Source of the DNA: Thalassospira sp. HJ
GTDB taxonomy: Bacteria; Pseudomonadota; Alphaproteobacteria; Rhodospirillales; Thalassospiraceae
Assembly (NCBI RefSeq): GCF_000948415.1
Contig: NZ_JYII01000021.1
Location: 62,001-126,000 of the forward strand
Direction of reading: 5' to 3'
DNA: 64,000 nt
A model generated the notes under the pieces. The model was not told the DNA's origin, made no database searches, and saw nothing but the letters and a program-made list of their open reading frames with translations. Shown one piece after another: positions 15,708 through 24,029 of this stretch (positions within the stretch are counted from its first letter, which is position 1; each line of letters begins with the position of its first letter). The position numbers were made by a program, and so were the translations under genes.

Positions 15708-18476
15708 ATGCCTTCAGATGGGGTGGGTCGCCTCGGCGATACCAGAAAAACAACTCTCAAAACGGGGACATCCTTGGGGGATGTGAAGGCCTTGGCGTTT
15801 GGTGCGCTGGGCTGCGGATTAATTGCGATGGTGCCCGCGGGGGCAGCAGCACAATCAATCGGAAAAACTAGCGCTGACATGCCGTCAGCATTTGAGATCG
15901 CACAAGCCAATTCATCTTCTTCAGCGCTTTCCAACGAGACCAATGCGTTTGACATCGAGTCACAGCCGCTTGCGATGGCGCTGGTGGCCTTTTCAAGAAT
16001 TTCCGGGGTTGATGTCGCAATTGACGGGTCTTTGCCCGACGGGGTTCAAAGTACAGCAATATCGGGTGAGATGAGCGCGGCCGAAGCGCTGGACAGAATG
16101 CTGTCGCAAAGTGGCCTCGTCTGGCAGGTGCTGAACGCAACGACGATTTCGGTTATCGATCCGAGCCGTACAAGCAATAATGGCAATGACTTCGTGACAG
16201 CGCCCGTCGTTGTGAAGGCACGCCGTCGCGCCATGGGGCCAAATGGTGTTCCGGACGAAGTATATTCCACCCCCGGCTCAGTGGCGGTGATCACGCAGGA
16301 AAGCATGCGCAAAGCCCCGGTGCGTGAGGCACGCGAGATTTTCAATAATGTTGCCGGTGTGGATATTGCAAATGATGCCCAAGATCCGGGTTTGACGGTC
16401 AATGTGCGTGGTCAGCAGGAAATGGGCCGGGTAAACGTCAATATTGATGGTGCGCGTCAGAACTACAATCAGCTGACACATGGCACGGCATCACGTGTTT
16501 ATGTCGATCCGGCGCTTCTGGCCGAGGTTGAGGTCGAGAAGTCTGATTTGGCGAAGAATGGTGGTGCGGGTACATCTGCCGGGATCGTCACCATGCGAAC
16601 GCTTAATACACAGGATATTCTCGACCCGGACGAGGACTGGGGCGGCAAAGTCAATCTTAGCCGCGGTACAAACCAGTATGACTTTGCGGGTGACGTTGCC
16701 GTTGGTGCCCGTGTTTCGCCAAAGTTTGATCTATCTGCCGCAGTGAGCCGGAAAGTCGTCGGTGATTATCGTCCCGGGACGCATAACCCGGGCCTTTATC
16801 AGGAAATCGATAGCTCACCAAAATATGTCGATGTTTACAGTTCACGCCCGGAATACAGTTATGTCCGGCAAACGTCGGGGCTGGTAAAGGCGAACCTTTT
16901 TCTGACCGAAGATCAGGAGTTAAATCTTGGGTATGTCGGAAGCAGCACGTCATACACAAAATCGAGTGATTCGGCGAACAACTACCAGGACCACAATAAA
17001 ACTGACGTTCATACCGTAACCGCCAAACATGTCTGGAACCCGGAATCAGACCTGATTGCCATGAATAGCGGCCTCTACTGGACACGGACACAGAACCACC
17101 AGTTCCGACCGGCGCGATACAATACAAGCGGTGCCGTTACGACGGACTCCTTTGATAACCAGTATACACTCGATACGTTGGGCGGTGAGGTGTCAAACAG
17201 CAGCAGCTTTGACTTTGACCTGAGCAGCGACATCGCCAGTCATCTCGGTCTGGATTACGGTGTCGAATATTTTCAGGACACGGCCAAAACAAGTGCAGAG
17301 CTTGGCGGTCTTGGCGGCGCGGGTGCCGCGTATGAAATTGAGGGTGGCACGCCGGCCGGTGAGCGCGACGTTTCCGGGGGCTTTGTCGCCGCCACTTATG
17401 ACCTTAATAACATGTTCGAACTGCGAGGTGGCCTTCGCTATGACCGGTACTCACTGAATGGGGATTCCTATTGGTGTGAGGAAGAGAACTCCGCCAACCT
17501 CTGTGAGGACGGTGGCACGCCACTCAACATTGATCTTAGCGAAGATGGGTTTTCGCCATCGGTTGGCGCCAGTGTCAATGTGACCCCGGGAATTCAGCTA
17601 TTCGCAAACTATCGCCGGAACATGCGTGCCCCGACCATCATGGAATCAATGATCAAGGGCGATCATATTGGCGACAATGCCGGTTTGCCGTTTTACTCCA
17701 ACGCGAACCTGAAGCCGGAAGAAAGCGAGACAAAAGAAGTTGGTGTCAACTTCAGCTTTGACAATGTGCTTCGCCAAGGCGACGGGTTCAGGGCAAAACT
17801 TGCATACTATCGGACCGCAATTGATAACTATATCACCTTGGCCAATGTGCCCCAACCGACGCCGAGCCGAAGTGGTGTTGGTGTGATTACGAACCAGTCA
17901 AAAGAAGCAGAAGCCATCGTCAACTTGACTGACCCGGTATACATCAATGGCACCGAAGCCGAGCTGTCTTATGATGCTGGCGAGTTCTATCTCGGTGGTA
18001 CGATTTCGATCTCGGATACCGATCTGTCAGGCAACCACAATCCATATGTTCTCGACACGGCATATGATCCCTTTGCCGCGGTAAACTATACCCAATTGGG
18101 TGGAACTTATCTTGCCTACAATGAAGTCAACTACGGGACCGCTGATCGGCTTTTCGGGATTTATGCAATTCCAGAGCGAAAATACACGGTCGATGGCGGG
18201 TTCCGACTGTTTGATCAGGACCTTGTTATTGGAATGCGGGCGTCATTTGTCTATCCGCAGGATAACTTCGGCAGCAGCAATTCGTCCTCAATCGTCTCTG
18301 AGTATTTCAAGTACCGGGTGTTTGATTTCTACAGCTCCTATGAAATCAACGAGAGCCTCACATTGAGATTTGCGGTGAACAACATGCTTGATGAAGCCTA
18401 TGTGCAGGGGACCGGCGGAACATTCGCCCCGGCACCAGGACGAACCGCCATACTGACTTTTAGCGGCAATTTCTAA
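15708..18476 (+). CDS. hasR: TonB-dependent heme/hemophore receptor with STN signalling domain (HasR-like)
   Basis: Outer-membrane receptor of 922 residues. A signal-peptide-like segment (ALAFGALGCGLIAMVPAGAAAQ) precedes an STN domain (about residues 78-150, FDIESQPLAMALVAFSRISGVDVAID) that would contact the FecR-type anti-sigma. A plug follows (STPGSVAVITQESM ... VNVRGQQEMGRVNVNIDGARQNY), then a 22-strand type barrel ending in aromatic Phe (LTFSGNF). Heme-receptor FRAP-like (FANYRRNMRAPTIMESM) and NPNL-like (NANLKPEESE) motifs flank a histidine at residue 653, where HasR has a heme-ligand His. The ATG at 15708 with AGGAG upstream is chosen over GTG 15684. Adjacency to a HasA-like gene supports the hemophore role. 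Confidence 0.92.
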   Translation: MPSDGVGRLGDTRKTTLKTGTSLGDVKALAFGALGCGLIAMVPAGAAAQSIGKTSADMPSAFEIAQANSSSSALSNETNAFDIESQPLAMALVAFSRISGVDVAIDGSLPDGVQSTAISGEMSAAEALDRMLSQSGLVWQVLNATTISVIDPSRTSNNGNDFVTAPVVVKARRRAMGPNGVPDEVYSTPGSVAVITQESMRKAPVREAREIFNNVAGVDIANDAQDPGLTVNVRGQQEMGRVNVNIDGARQNYNQLTHGTASRVYVDPALLAEVEVEKSDLAKNGGAGTSAGIVTMRTLNTQDILDPDEDWGGKVNLSRGTNQYDFAGDVAVGARVSPKFDLSAAVSRKVVGDYRPGTHNPGLYQEIDSSPKYVDVYSSRPEYSYVRQTSGLVKANLFLTEDQELNLGYVGSSTSYTKSSDSANNYQDHNKTDVHTVTAKHVWNPESDLIAMNSGLYWTRTQNHQFRPARYNTSGAVTTDSFDNQYTLDTLGGEVSNSSSFDFDLSSDIASHLGLDYGVEYFQDTAKTSAELGGLGGAGAAYEIEGGTPAGERDVSGGFVAATYDLNNMFELRGGLRYDRYSLNGDSYWCEEENSANLCEDGGTPLNIDLSEDGFSPSVGASVNVTPGIQLFANYRRNMRAPTIMESMIKGDHIGDNAGLPFYSNANLKPEESETKEVGVNFSFDNVLRQGDGFRAKLAYYRTAIDNYITLANVPQPTPSRSGVGVITNQSKEAEAIVNLTDPVYINGTEAELSYDAGEFYLGGTISISDTDLSGNHNPYVLDTAYDPFAAVNYTQLGGTYLAYNEVNYGTADRLFGIYAIPERKYTVDGGFRLFDQDLVIGMRASFVYPQDNFGSSNSSSIVSEYFKYRVFDFYSSYEINESLTLRFAVNNMLDEAYVQGTGGTFAPAPGRTAILTFSGNF

Positions 18477-18502
18477 CGTAACGCCGCATCGGCAAGATGC
18501 TG

Positions 18503-18536
18503 AACCCAACCAGGTATGTGCCTGGTTGGGCTTTCG
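18503..18536 (+). terminator. Terminator-like hairpin after hasR
   Basis: A perfect 10-bp stem (18505-18514 with 18521-18530) with a six-base loop is followed by CTTTCG. The T-tract is short, so it may only partly separate hasR from hasA, which has its own promoter region. Confidence 0.65.
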
Positions 18537-18590
18537 TGTTGATCAATATAAACTATTGATAATAAACAATTTTTTTCGTTGACTTTTAAG

Positions 18591-18609
18591 GATAATAAGA
18601 GTCATTCTC
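18591..18609. promoter_or_regulatory. Fur-box-like operator upstream of hasA
   Basis: GATAATAAGAGTCATTCTC matches the classical 19-bp Fur box at 15 of 19 positions, including the whole first GATAAT unit and the TCATT core. It lies 48 bases upstream of the hemophore start in an AT-rich stretch, consistent with iron-repressed transcription of hasA from its own promoter. Confidence 0.6.
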
Positions 18610-18656
18610 ATTGCGTTATCCGCTAAATGGGTAGCTTTATGACAGGAGAAACTGAC

Positions 18657-19394
18657 ATGACTATTACGATTGATCTGAACGCAGCATCTTCGGGTGCTGG
18701 TGTGGACCTGCATGGTGTTATTGAAGACTTCAACACCAACTTCTCCCTTGGTTCGGGCAACCACGGTACTTTCTATGATGGCTTTGCACCGTCGAGCTAT
18801 TATGGTGGTACACAGTTCCTGGCGGCCGACCAGGATAGCAGCAGCAGCTACACCGGTTCTGTGCTTGCGACAGCCGGAAGCTCTGACTTCGCCTACGACA
18901 TCAACACACACACGATCACGGGCAATCTCGACAAGCTGTCCTTTGGCACGACCCTTGGTGTCGCAGACAACGGAACCGAGTTTGACTTCACCGACTCGCC
19001 TGTCGATATCTCGGGCCTGAACCTGTCCAACAGCGATACCAATGGCGTTCTTGTCGACATCTATTCCGGCAGCACCGATACGCTGGAATCAGTCCTTGAT
19101 TCCGGTGTTGAAATCAACGGCAGCGCCGGGGATGACGTAATTGGTGGTTGGGCAGGTGATGACGTTCTGACCGGTAATGGCGGGGCGGACACCTTTGAGT
19201 TCGATACCTCGTCAAGCTTTGGCGACGACACCATCACCGACTTCACCGATGGTACCGACGTTCTTGATATCGACTACAACTCGGTCACCATTGGCGATGA
19301 TGGCGCAGGCAATGCCGTGATCACCCATGCTAACGGCACCGTCACCCTGACCGGTGTTGATTTCAACGACCTTGATGCAACCGACTTCGTTTAA
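18657..19394 (+). CDS. hasA: HasA-like hemophore fused to an RTX-type C-terminal secretion domain
   Basis: Secreted heme-scavenging protein of 245 residues. The first about 150 residues follow the HasA fold order: a GTFYDG/YYGGTQF region, then FAYDINTHTITGNLDKLSFG and VDISGLNLS, which match the Serratia HasA segments LYGQLDSLSFG and FGGLNLS. Likely heme contacts are His36, Tyr80 and His85, corresponding to His32, Tyr75 and His83. Residues from about 155 onward are different: three glycine/aspartate nonapeptides (GSAGDDVIG, GWAGDDVLT, GNGGADTFE) and a GDDTITDFTDGTDVLDI segment typical of RTX proteases' M10-like C-terminal domain. No N-terminal signal peptide is present, as expected for type I secretion. 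ATG 18657 has AGGAGA upstream. The exporter genes follow directly. Confidence 0.88.
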   Translation: MTITIDLNAASSGAGVDLHGVIEDFNTNFSLGSGNHGTFYDGFAPSSYYGGTQFLAADQDSSSSYTGSVLATAGSSDFAYDINTHTITGNLDKLSFGTTLGVADNGTEFDFTDSPVDISGLNLSNSDTNGVLVDIYSGSTDTLESVLDSGVEINGSAGDDVIGGWAGDDVLTGNGGADTFEFDTSSSFGDDTITDFTDGTDVLDIDYNSVTIGDDGAGNAVITHANGTVTLTGVDFNDLDATDFV

Positions 19395-19401
19395 CAAAAC
19401 G

Positions 19402-19469
19402 GCCCGTCCCGCAAGCTGCGGAACGGGCACAAGGTCTTGATTGCAGGGTGCCGCGTAACAGCGGCACCC
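19402..19469 (+). promoter_or_regulatory. Two tandem hairpins in the hasA-hasD gap
   Basis: A 12-bp stem with one mismatch (19402-19413 with 19417-19428) is followed by a perfect 9-bp stem (19446-19454 with 19461-19469). Neither has a T-tract. They may protect the abundant hasA message from 3' exonucleases or lower exporter expression relative to hemophore. Confidence 0.55.
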
Positions 19470-19506
19470 ACCCCAACCTACCCTAGATGACTGGTGTATC
19501 AAAAGC

Positions 19507-21243
19507 GTGTTTGTCAAAGCATCCCAAAGCCCCACCCAGCCTTCGACGCATTCCGGCCCGATGAGCCGTGCCCTTGGCACATTGCGCGGCGCCTTTTTGG
19601 CCGTCGGCGCGATGAGTGGTGTCTCCAACCTTTTGATGCTGACCGGCCCGCTTTTCATGCTTCAGGTCTATGACCGCGTTCTGGCCAGTCAGAGCATCCC
19701 CACCCTGATTGCCCTGATCGGTCTTGTGGTTGGTCTTTATCTGTTTCTTGGCGCCGTGGATGCCCTGCGTGCGCGCATGCTGGTCCGGATTGGCTGGCGG
19801 GTCGATGAACAGATCGGGCCGATGGCGCTTTCCAGTACCCTGGATCTGCGTCTGAAAAACGGTCGCGAAAACACCCAGCCACTTGGCGATCTTGATCAGA
19901 TCCGGCAGTTCCTTGGTGGTTCCGGGCCCGTCGCGATATGTGATTTGCCATGGATGCCGCTTTTCCTTGGGATTGTTTTTGCCTTTCATCCCTGGCTTGG
20001 CGTGCTGGCGCTTGTCGGCGGGTTGGTCCTGATTGCTCTGACCCTGATCAGTGAATTTGTGACGCGCAAGAAAGTCGCGCGGATGAACAGCCAGATCGTC
20101 AGGCGCAATGCGTTGATTGAAGCCGGACGGCAAAATGCCGAAGCCATTCGTGCCATGGGCATGGAAGATGCCTTTCGCGGTGCATGGGCCAAGCAAAACA
20201 ATCTGTATTTGAACGACAATACCGCCGTTGGTGACGTCAACTCGACCTTCTCGGCCTATATCAAGGTCATTCGTCTGGCGCTGCAGTCCGGTGTATTGGC
20301 ACTCGGTGCCTATCTTGCGATCAAGCAGGAAGTCACCCCCGGTGCGATGGTCGCAGCATCGATTTTAACCGCGCGTGCCTTATCACCGGTTGAACAGGCC
20401 ATCGCCAACTGGCGCGGCTTTGTCGCAGCCCGACAAGCTTGGGGTCGTCTTGATGCACTTCTGCCCGATATTTCCGATAAAGCGGCAACCACGACTCTGC
20501 CCGCGCCGTCTGAGAGCCTTTCAGTTTCGGGTCTTGTGATCGGAACGCCCGGTAATCAGAAGGCCGGCAAAGACAAGGTTCTTTTGCGGGTTGGCGAGCT
20601 TTCCCTAAGCGCCGGCGACGGGCTTGGTGTGATCGGGCCAAGTGGTTCGGGAAAATCGACGCTTGGGCGGGCACTTGTTGGCATGGGGGCGTTTCGCGGT
20701 GGCAGTATCCGCCTTGACGGGGCAGAGTTATCGCACTGGAACCCGGTCGATCTTGGCCGCCATATCGGGTATCTGCCGCAGGATGTGGCGCTGTTTGACG
20801 AAACGATTGCGCGCAATATCGCCCGGTTGCAGGCTGATGCAACCGACAAGTCCATTGTTTCGGCCGCAAAGGCAGCTGGCGCACATGAGATGATCCTGTC
20901 CCTGCCCAACGGATATGACACCCGGATTGGCAGTGGCGGTGTTGTCCTATCAGGCGGGCAGCGGCAACGCATTGGCCTTGCCCGTGCCTTGTTTGGTGAT
21001 CCGTTCCTGATTGTCCTTGATGAACCCAATGCAAGCCTCGACAGCATCGGTGAACAGGCCTTGCTTCAAGCGGTCAGGGATGCCCGTGCGCGCGGGGCGA
21101 TCGTCGTTCTGATCGCCCATCGGCCCAGTGCACTTGCAACCGTGAACCTTGCGACCGTTATCCAGGACGGGCGTCAGGTGGCGTTTGGCAAACGCGATGA
21201 CATCATGCGCAAAACTGTCAGACAGGTGGGAGAAACCGCATGA
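19507..21243 (+). CDS. hasD: Type I secretion ABC transporter (HasD/PrtD family)
   Basis: Inner-membrane ATPase of the type I exporter. The N-terminal half is a membrane domain starting with the family hallmark MLTGPLFMLQVYDRVLASQSIPTL. The ABC domain has Walker A GPSGSGKST (around residue 377), the signature LSGGQRQRIGLARAL and Walker B IVLDEPNASLD. At 578 residues it matches PrtD/HasD/AprD, which lack the C39 peptidase domain. GTG 19507 is taken as the start, with ATG 19561 as an alternative. Position between hasA and the fusion-protein gene identifies the RTX-tailed hemophore as the probable substrate. The stop overlaps the next start. Confidence 0.92.
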   Translation: MFVKASQSPTQPSTHSGPMSRALGTLRGAFLAVGAMSGVSNLLMLTGPLFMLQVYDRVLASQSIPTLIALIGLVVGLYLFLGAVDALRARMLVRIGWRVDEQIGPMALSSTLDLRLKNGRENTQPLGDLDQIRQFLGGSGPVAICDLPWMPLFLGIVFAFHPWLGVLALVGGLVLIALTLISEFVTRKKVARMNSQIVRRNALIEAGRQNAEAIRAMGMEDAFRGAWAKQNNLYLNDNTAVGDVNSTFSAYIKVIRLALQSGVLALGAYLAIKQEVTPGAMVAASILTARALSPVEQAIANWRGFVAARQAWGRLDALLPDISDKAATTTLPAPSESLSVSGLVIGTPGNQKAGKDKVLLRVGELSLSAGDGLGVIGPSGSGKSTLGRALVGMGAFRGGSIRLDGAELSHWNPVDLGRHIGYLPQDVALFDETIARNIARLQADATDKSIVSAAKAAGAHEMILSLPNGYDTRIGSGGVVLSGGQRQRIGLARALFGDPFLIVLDEPNASLDSIGEQALLQAVRDARARGAIVVLIAHRPSALATVNLATVIQDGRQVAFGKRDDIMRKTVRQVGETA

Positions 21244-22589
21244 CCAGATTACAGCTTGCCACCGGGCCGAGCGGATCGGCAGATCCCAAGGTGATGTCTC
21301 CAGCAATCGCAACATTACGCCGGCATATTGTTTGGGGTGGCGGGATTGTCGCTGTGCTTTTTGCCAGCTGTGTCTTGTGGCTTGTTTTTGCCCAGCTTTC
21401 TGGTGCGGTGGTTGCCACGGGCAAGCTCGTCGTCGAAAGCAACGTCAAGGACGTACAGCATTCAGAAGGCGGCATTGTTGGCCAGATCAATGTGAAGAAT
21501 GGCGATCGGGTTGCAGCCGGTGATCTTCTGATCCGGCTGGACGACACAATGGCGCGTGCAAGTCTCGGAATTGTTGAAACACAATTGTCAGCCTTGGTCG
21601 CCAGACGCATGCGTCTGAGCGGCGAACGTGACAACCTGTCCGCCCTTGAAGTGCCGGCGGCCTTTATCGATCGCCAGTCGGAGCCAAAGATATCCGAATT
21701 GATCGCGGCCGAGGTCAGTCTGTTTGCCGCCCGCAAGAACAGCCTTGAAGGCGAAAAGGAACAATTGCGCCAAAAGCTTTCCCAGCTTTCAGAAACGGTT
21801 GTCGGCCTGACTGCGCAGAAAAACGCCAATGAGGAAGAGCGACATCATATCGTTGATGAACTGACCGGGCTTGAAACCCTGTTTGCCAAACAACTTGTGC
21901 CGATCACGCGGGTTGCTGCCCTGCGCCGCGAACGCGCCAGCCTTGATGGCCGACATGGCGAACTGACGGCCCAGATTGCCGCAACACGCATGCAGATTTC
22001 CGAAACCGAGATGCAAATCCTGCAGCTTGACCGTGATCGGCAGACAGAGGTTCTTGGCGAACTGACCGATATTGATCAGCAAATTGCCCAATTGATGCAG
22101 CGTGAAATCGCCTTGCGAGACCAGCTGCGTCGGATCGATATTCGCGCACCCTATGACGGCACGGTCTATCAGCTTGCTGTGCATACGGTCGGTGGTGTGA
22201 TTGGTCCGGGTGACAGGATCATGGGGATTGTCCCGGATCAGGACGAGCTGGTGATTGAGGCAAAGGTCAATCCGCGTGACATCGAACAGGTCGTTGTCGG
22301 TCAGAAAGCCATGTTGCGCTTCACGGCGTTTAATCAGCGAACCACCCCGGAACTGACCGGACAGGTTTCCTTTGTGTCAGCCGATCTGGATCGCGATGAG
22401 CTGACGGGTGAGACATATTATAATGTAAGGGTGCGCATCGAGGCCGGTGAAGTGGCCAAACTTGAAGGTCGTGAATTGGTGCCGGGCATGCCTGTTGAAA
22501 CCTTCCTGGCAACCGGGGAACGCTCAGCCCTTAGTTATCTGTTCAAACCATTATCGGATCAGTTTGCCCGCGCGTTTCGCGAAGACTGA
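21240..22589 (+). CDS. hasE: Type I secretion membrane fusion protein (HasE/PrtE, HlyD family)
   Basis: Periplasmic adaptor linking the ABC protein to a TolC-like channel. A short cytoplasmic N-terminus is followed by one membrane anchor at about residues 30-52 (GGIVAVLFASCVLWLVFAQL), a biotinyl-lipoyl-like half motif (VQHSEGGIVGQINVKNGDRVAAGDLL), a long coiled-coil hairpin (about residues 95-290) and a C-terminal beta-barrel domain (IRAPYDGTVYQLAVHTVGGVI ... GMPVETFL). The ATGA overlap with hasD shows coupling. The outer-membrane TolC partner is not encoded in this window and is presumably elsewhere. Confidence 0.92.
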   Translation: MTRLQLATGPSGSADPKVMSPAIATLRRHIVWGGGIVAVLFASCVLWLVFAQLSGAVVATGKLVVESNVKDVQHSEGGIVGQINVKNGDRVAAGDLLIRLDDTMARASLGIVETQLSALVARRMRLSGERDNLSALEVPAAFIDRQSEPKISELIAAEVSLFAARKNSLEGEKEQLRQKLSQLSETVVGLTAQKNANEEERHHIVDELTGLETLFAKQLVPITRVAALRRERASLDGRHGELTAQIAATRMQISETEMQILQLDRDRQTEVLGELTDIDQQIAQLMQREIALRDQLRRIDIRAPYDGTVYQLAVHTVGGVIGPGDRIMGIVPDQDELVIEAKVNPRDIEQVVVGQKAMLRFTAFNQRTTPELTGQVSFVSADLDRDELTGETYYNVRVRIEAGEVAKLEGRELVPGMPVETFLATGERSALSYLFKPLSDQFARAFRED

Positions 22590-22722
22590 TTGTGACCCTG
22601 GAATGATTTTGCGCGGTGAATGTCAGATATCAGCCCGCCTGACCCGTCTTGAGAACAGGGAGCCGAACGGCAATGGACCATTCGGCCGGACTCAGGATCG
22701 GACTTATGAAAGGGCAACGGCA

Positions 22723-23319
22723 ATGAATGCTGTATCAGGTCAGGCAATGGCGGGCATGACCCGTCTTGAAGAACTCAAGCAATCGACGCGCAGCGCGCAT
22801 CAGTCGGTCGATGACATGGTTATGGCCATGGAGCCGTTCGATAGCCGCGACAACTATCTGCGCTTCTTGCGCTTGCAACATATATTTCATGGCCGGATGA
22901 AATCACTTTATGCGGCAGCTGATCTGAATGATGCCATTCCGGGCCTGGCAGAGCGCAGCCGATATGATGCCGTCTGTGCCGATATGGCCGACCTTGGGTA
23001 TGATGCGGATGAAGACTGGAGTCGTATGCCGATTAACGCCGATGGCGCGGAAAGAGTTGGCTGGCTGTATGTCTGTGAAGGCTCATCGCTTGGTGCAGCC
23101 TTTTTGCTTAAGGCGGCAGACAAGATCGGTCTGCATGCGCAATTTGGCGCCCGTCATCTGGCCGGCCATGTTGAAGGGCGTGGCAAGTACTGGCGGGAAT
23201 TTGCAGAGCAGGTCAATGGCTTGGCGCTTGATGCAAAGGACGAGCAAGCGGTGCGTGATGGGGCTGTAAATGCCTTTGCCTTCTTCCGTGGTTTGGCCGC
23301 CCCGCAGCCGTCGGTTTAA
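22723..23319 (+). CDS. Biliverdin-producing heme oxygenase (HemO/PigA/BphO-like)
   Basis: Cytoplasmic enzyme that opens the heme ring to release iron, biliverdin and CO. The 198-residue protein has STRSAHQSVDD near its N-terminus, with His26 in the position of the proximal heme ligand, and the heme-oxygenase signature helix VGWLYVCEGSSLGAAFL. The start at ATG 22723 has AAGGG upstream. It is the last gene of the heme island, 133 bases after the type I fusion-protein gene, so the island encodes scavenging, uptake signalling and breakdown of heme. No bacteriophytochrome gene is adjacent, which favours iron release over chromophore supply. Confidence 0.92.
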   Translation: MNAVSGQAMAGMTRLEELKQSTRSAHQSVDDMVMAMEPFDSRDNYLRFLRLQHIFHGRMKSLYAAADLNDAIPGLAERSRYDAVCADMADLGYDADEDWSRMPINADGAERVGWLYVCEGSSLGAAFLLKAADKIGLHAQFGARHLAGHVEGRGKYWREFAEQVNGLALDAKDEQAVRDGAVNAFAFFRGLAAPQPSV

Positions 23320-23369
23320 ACCCGCACGGAATCCTTAGGTTGAATGGCGTTGGCTGCCGGTATCCTGAC

Positions 23370-23398
23370 TTGATTTTTGCACAAACCGGCTGTATAAC
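23370..23398 (+). promoter_or_regulatory. Sigma-70-type promoter of the rimP operon
   Basis: TTGATT (23370-23375) and TATAAC (23393-23398) are separated by 17 bases, a near-consensus housekeeping promoter. Transcription would begin near 23405, directly before the attenuator-like hairpin, and read rimP-nusA-ylxR-infB. Confidence 0.65.
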
Positions 23399-23425
23399 GC
23401 CGCCAAGCTTTTTGTAAATTCTGAC

Positions 23426-23468
23426 AAAGAGTGGGCCCCGCGCCCGCTCTTTTGTGCTTTTTGGGGTA
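23426..23468 (+). promoter_or_regulatory. Attenuator-like leader hairpin before rimP
   Basis: An 11-bp stem (23426-23436 with 23442-23452, one G-U pair, five-base loop) is followed by a T-rich run GTGCTTTTTGG, only about 20 bases after the expected transcription start and 28 bases before rimP. An intrinsic terminator in this place would attenuate the operon. rimP leaders of this kind have been described in proteobacteria; the product NusA itself affects termination. Confidence 0.65.
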
Positions 23469-23480
23469 TGGCATCGCTTT

Positions 23481-24020
23481 ATGGCTGAGCTGATTGGACA
23501 ACAGTTAAAAGACCCGTTGATGGCGAAAATCGCAGAGATTATCGAGCCGTCAATCAACGCGCTGGGCTTTGAGCTGGTTCGCGTTTCGATGACGGGTCAG
23601 GATCACAATATCCTGCAGATCATGGCGGATCGTCCGGACGCGAAAGGCAGCATCAATGTTGAAGATTGCGCCGAAATCAGCCGTACGGTTTCTGCCCTGA
23701 TGGATGTCGAGGACCCGATTTCAGGTGCCTATCACCTTGAAGTCAGTTCCCCGGGTATCGACCGCCCGCTGACCCGTGCTGCGCACTTTGATGTGTGGAA
23801 GGGCTTTGAGGCAAAGGTCGAGCTGGTGATGGCCATGGATGGTCGTCGCCGTTTCAGCGGTGTGCTGGATGGGATTGAAGATAATGCGGTCGCCCTGATT
23901 GTGGATGGCGAACGTGTCTTGTTGCCGTTGGCCGATATCGCGAAAGCGAAATTGGTGCTGACAGATGAATTGATCGCGCACGTCACCGGCGACCGCCGGA
24001 ATGACGACAACGCAGAATAG
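23481..24020 (+). CDS. rimP: Ribosome maturation factor RimP
   Basis: Acts in 30S subunit assembly. The 179-residue protein contains the conserved ISRTVSALMDVEDPISGAYHLEVSSPGIDRPL stretch and a C-terminal Sm-like domain (FSGVLDGIEDNAVALIVDGERVLLPLADIAKAKL). ATG 23481 (MAELIGQQ) is the likely start, while an upstream in-frame TTG overlaps the leader hairpin. It heads the rimP-nusA-ylxR-infB-rbfA-truB-rpsO-pnp series, which resumes the conserved gene order after the inserted heme island. Confidence 0.93.
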   Translation: MAELIGQQLKDPLMAKIAEIIEPSINALGFELVRVSMTGQDHNILQIMADRPDAKGSINVEDCAEISRTVSALMDVEDPISGAYHLEVSSPGIDRPLTRAAHFDVWKGFEAKVELVMAMDGRRRFSGVLDGIEDNAVALIVDGERVLLPLADIAKAKLVLTDELIAHVTGDRRNDDNAE

Positions 24021-24029
24021 AGGTTGGAT

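Noticed and set aside
13922-18476. Ferric citrate (fecIRA) system instead of a hemophore system
   Set aside because: The receptor has heme-receptor FRAP/NPNL-like motifs with a histidine between them and is followed by a HasA-like gene, its exporter and heme oxygenase. No fecBCDE genes follow.
19507-22589. Type I exporter dedicated to an RTX protease
   Set aside because: No metalloprotease gene is present, and the only RTX-tailed gene adjacent is the hemophore.
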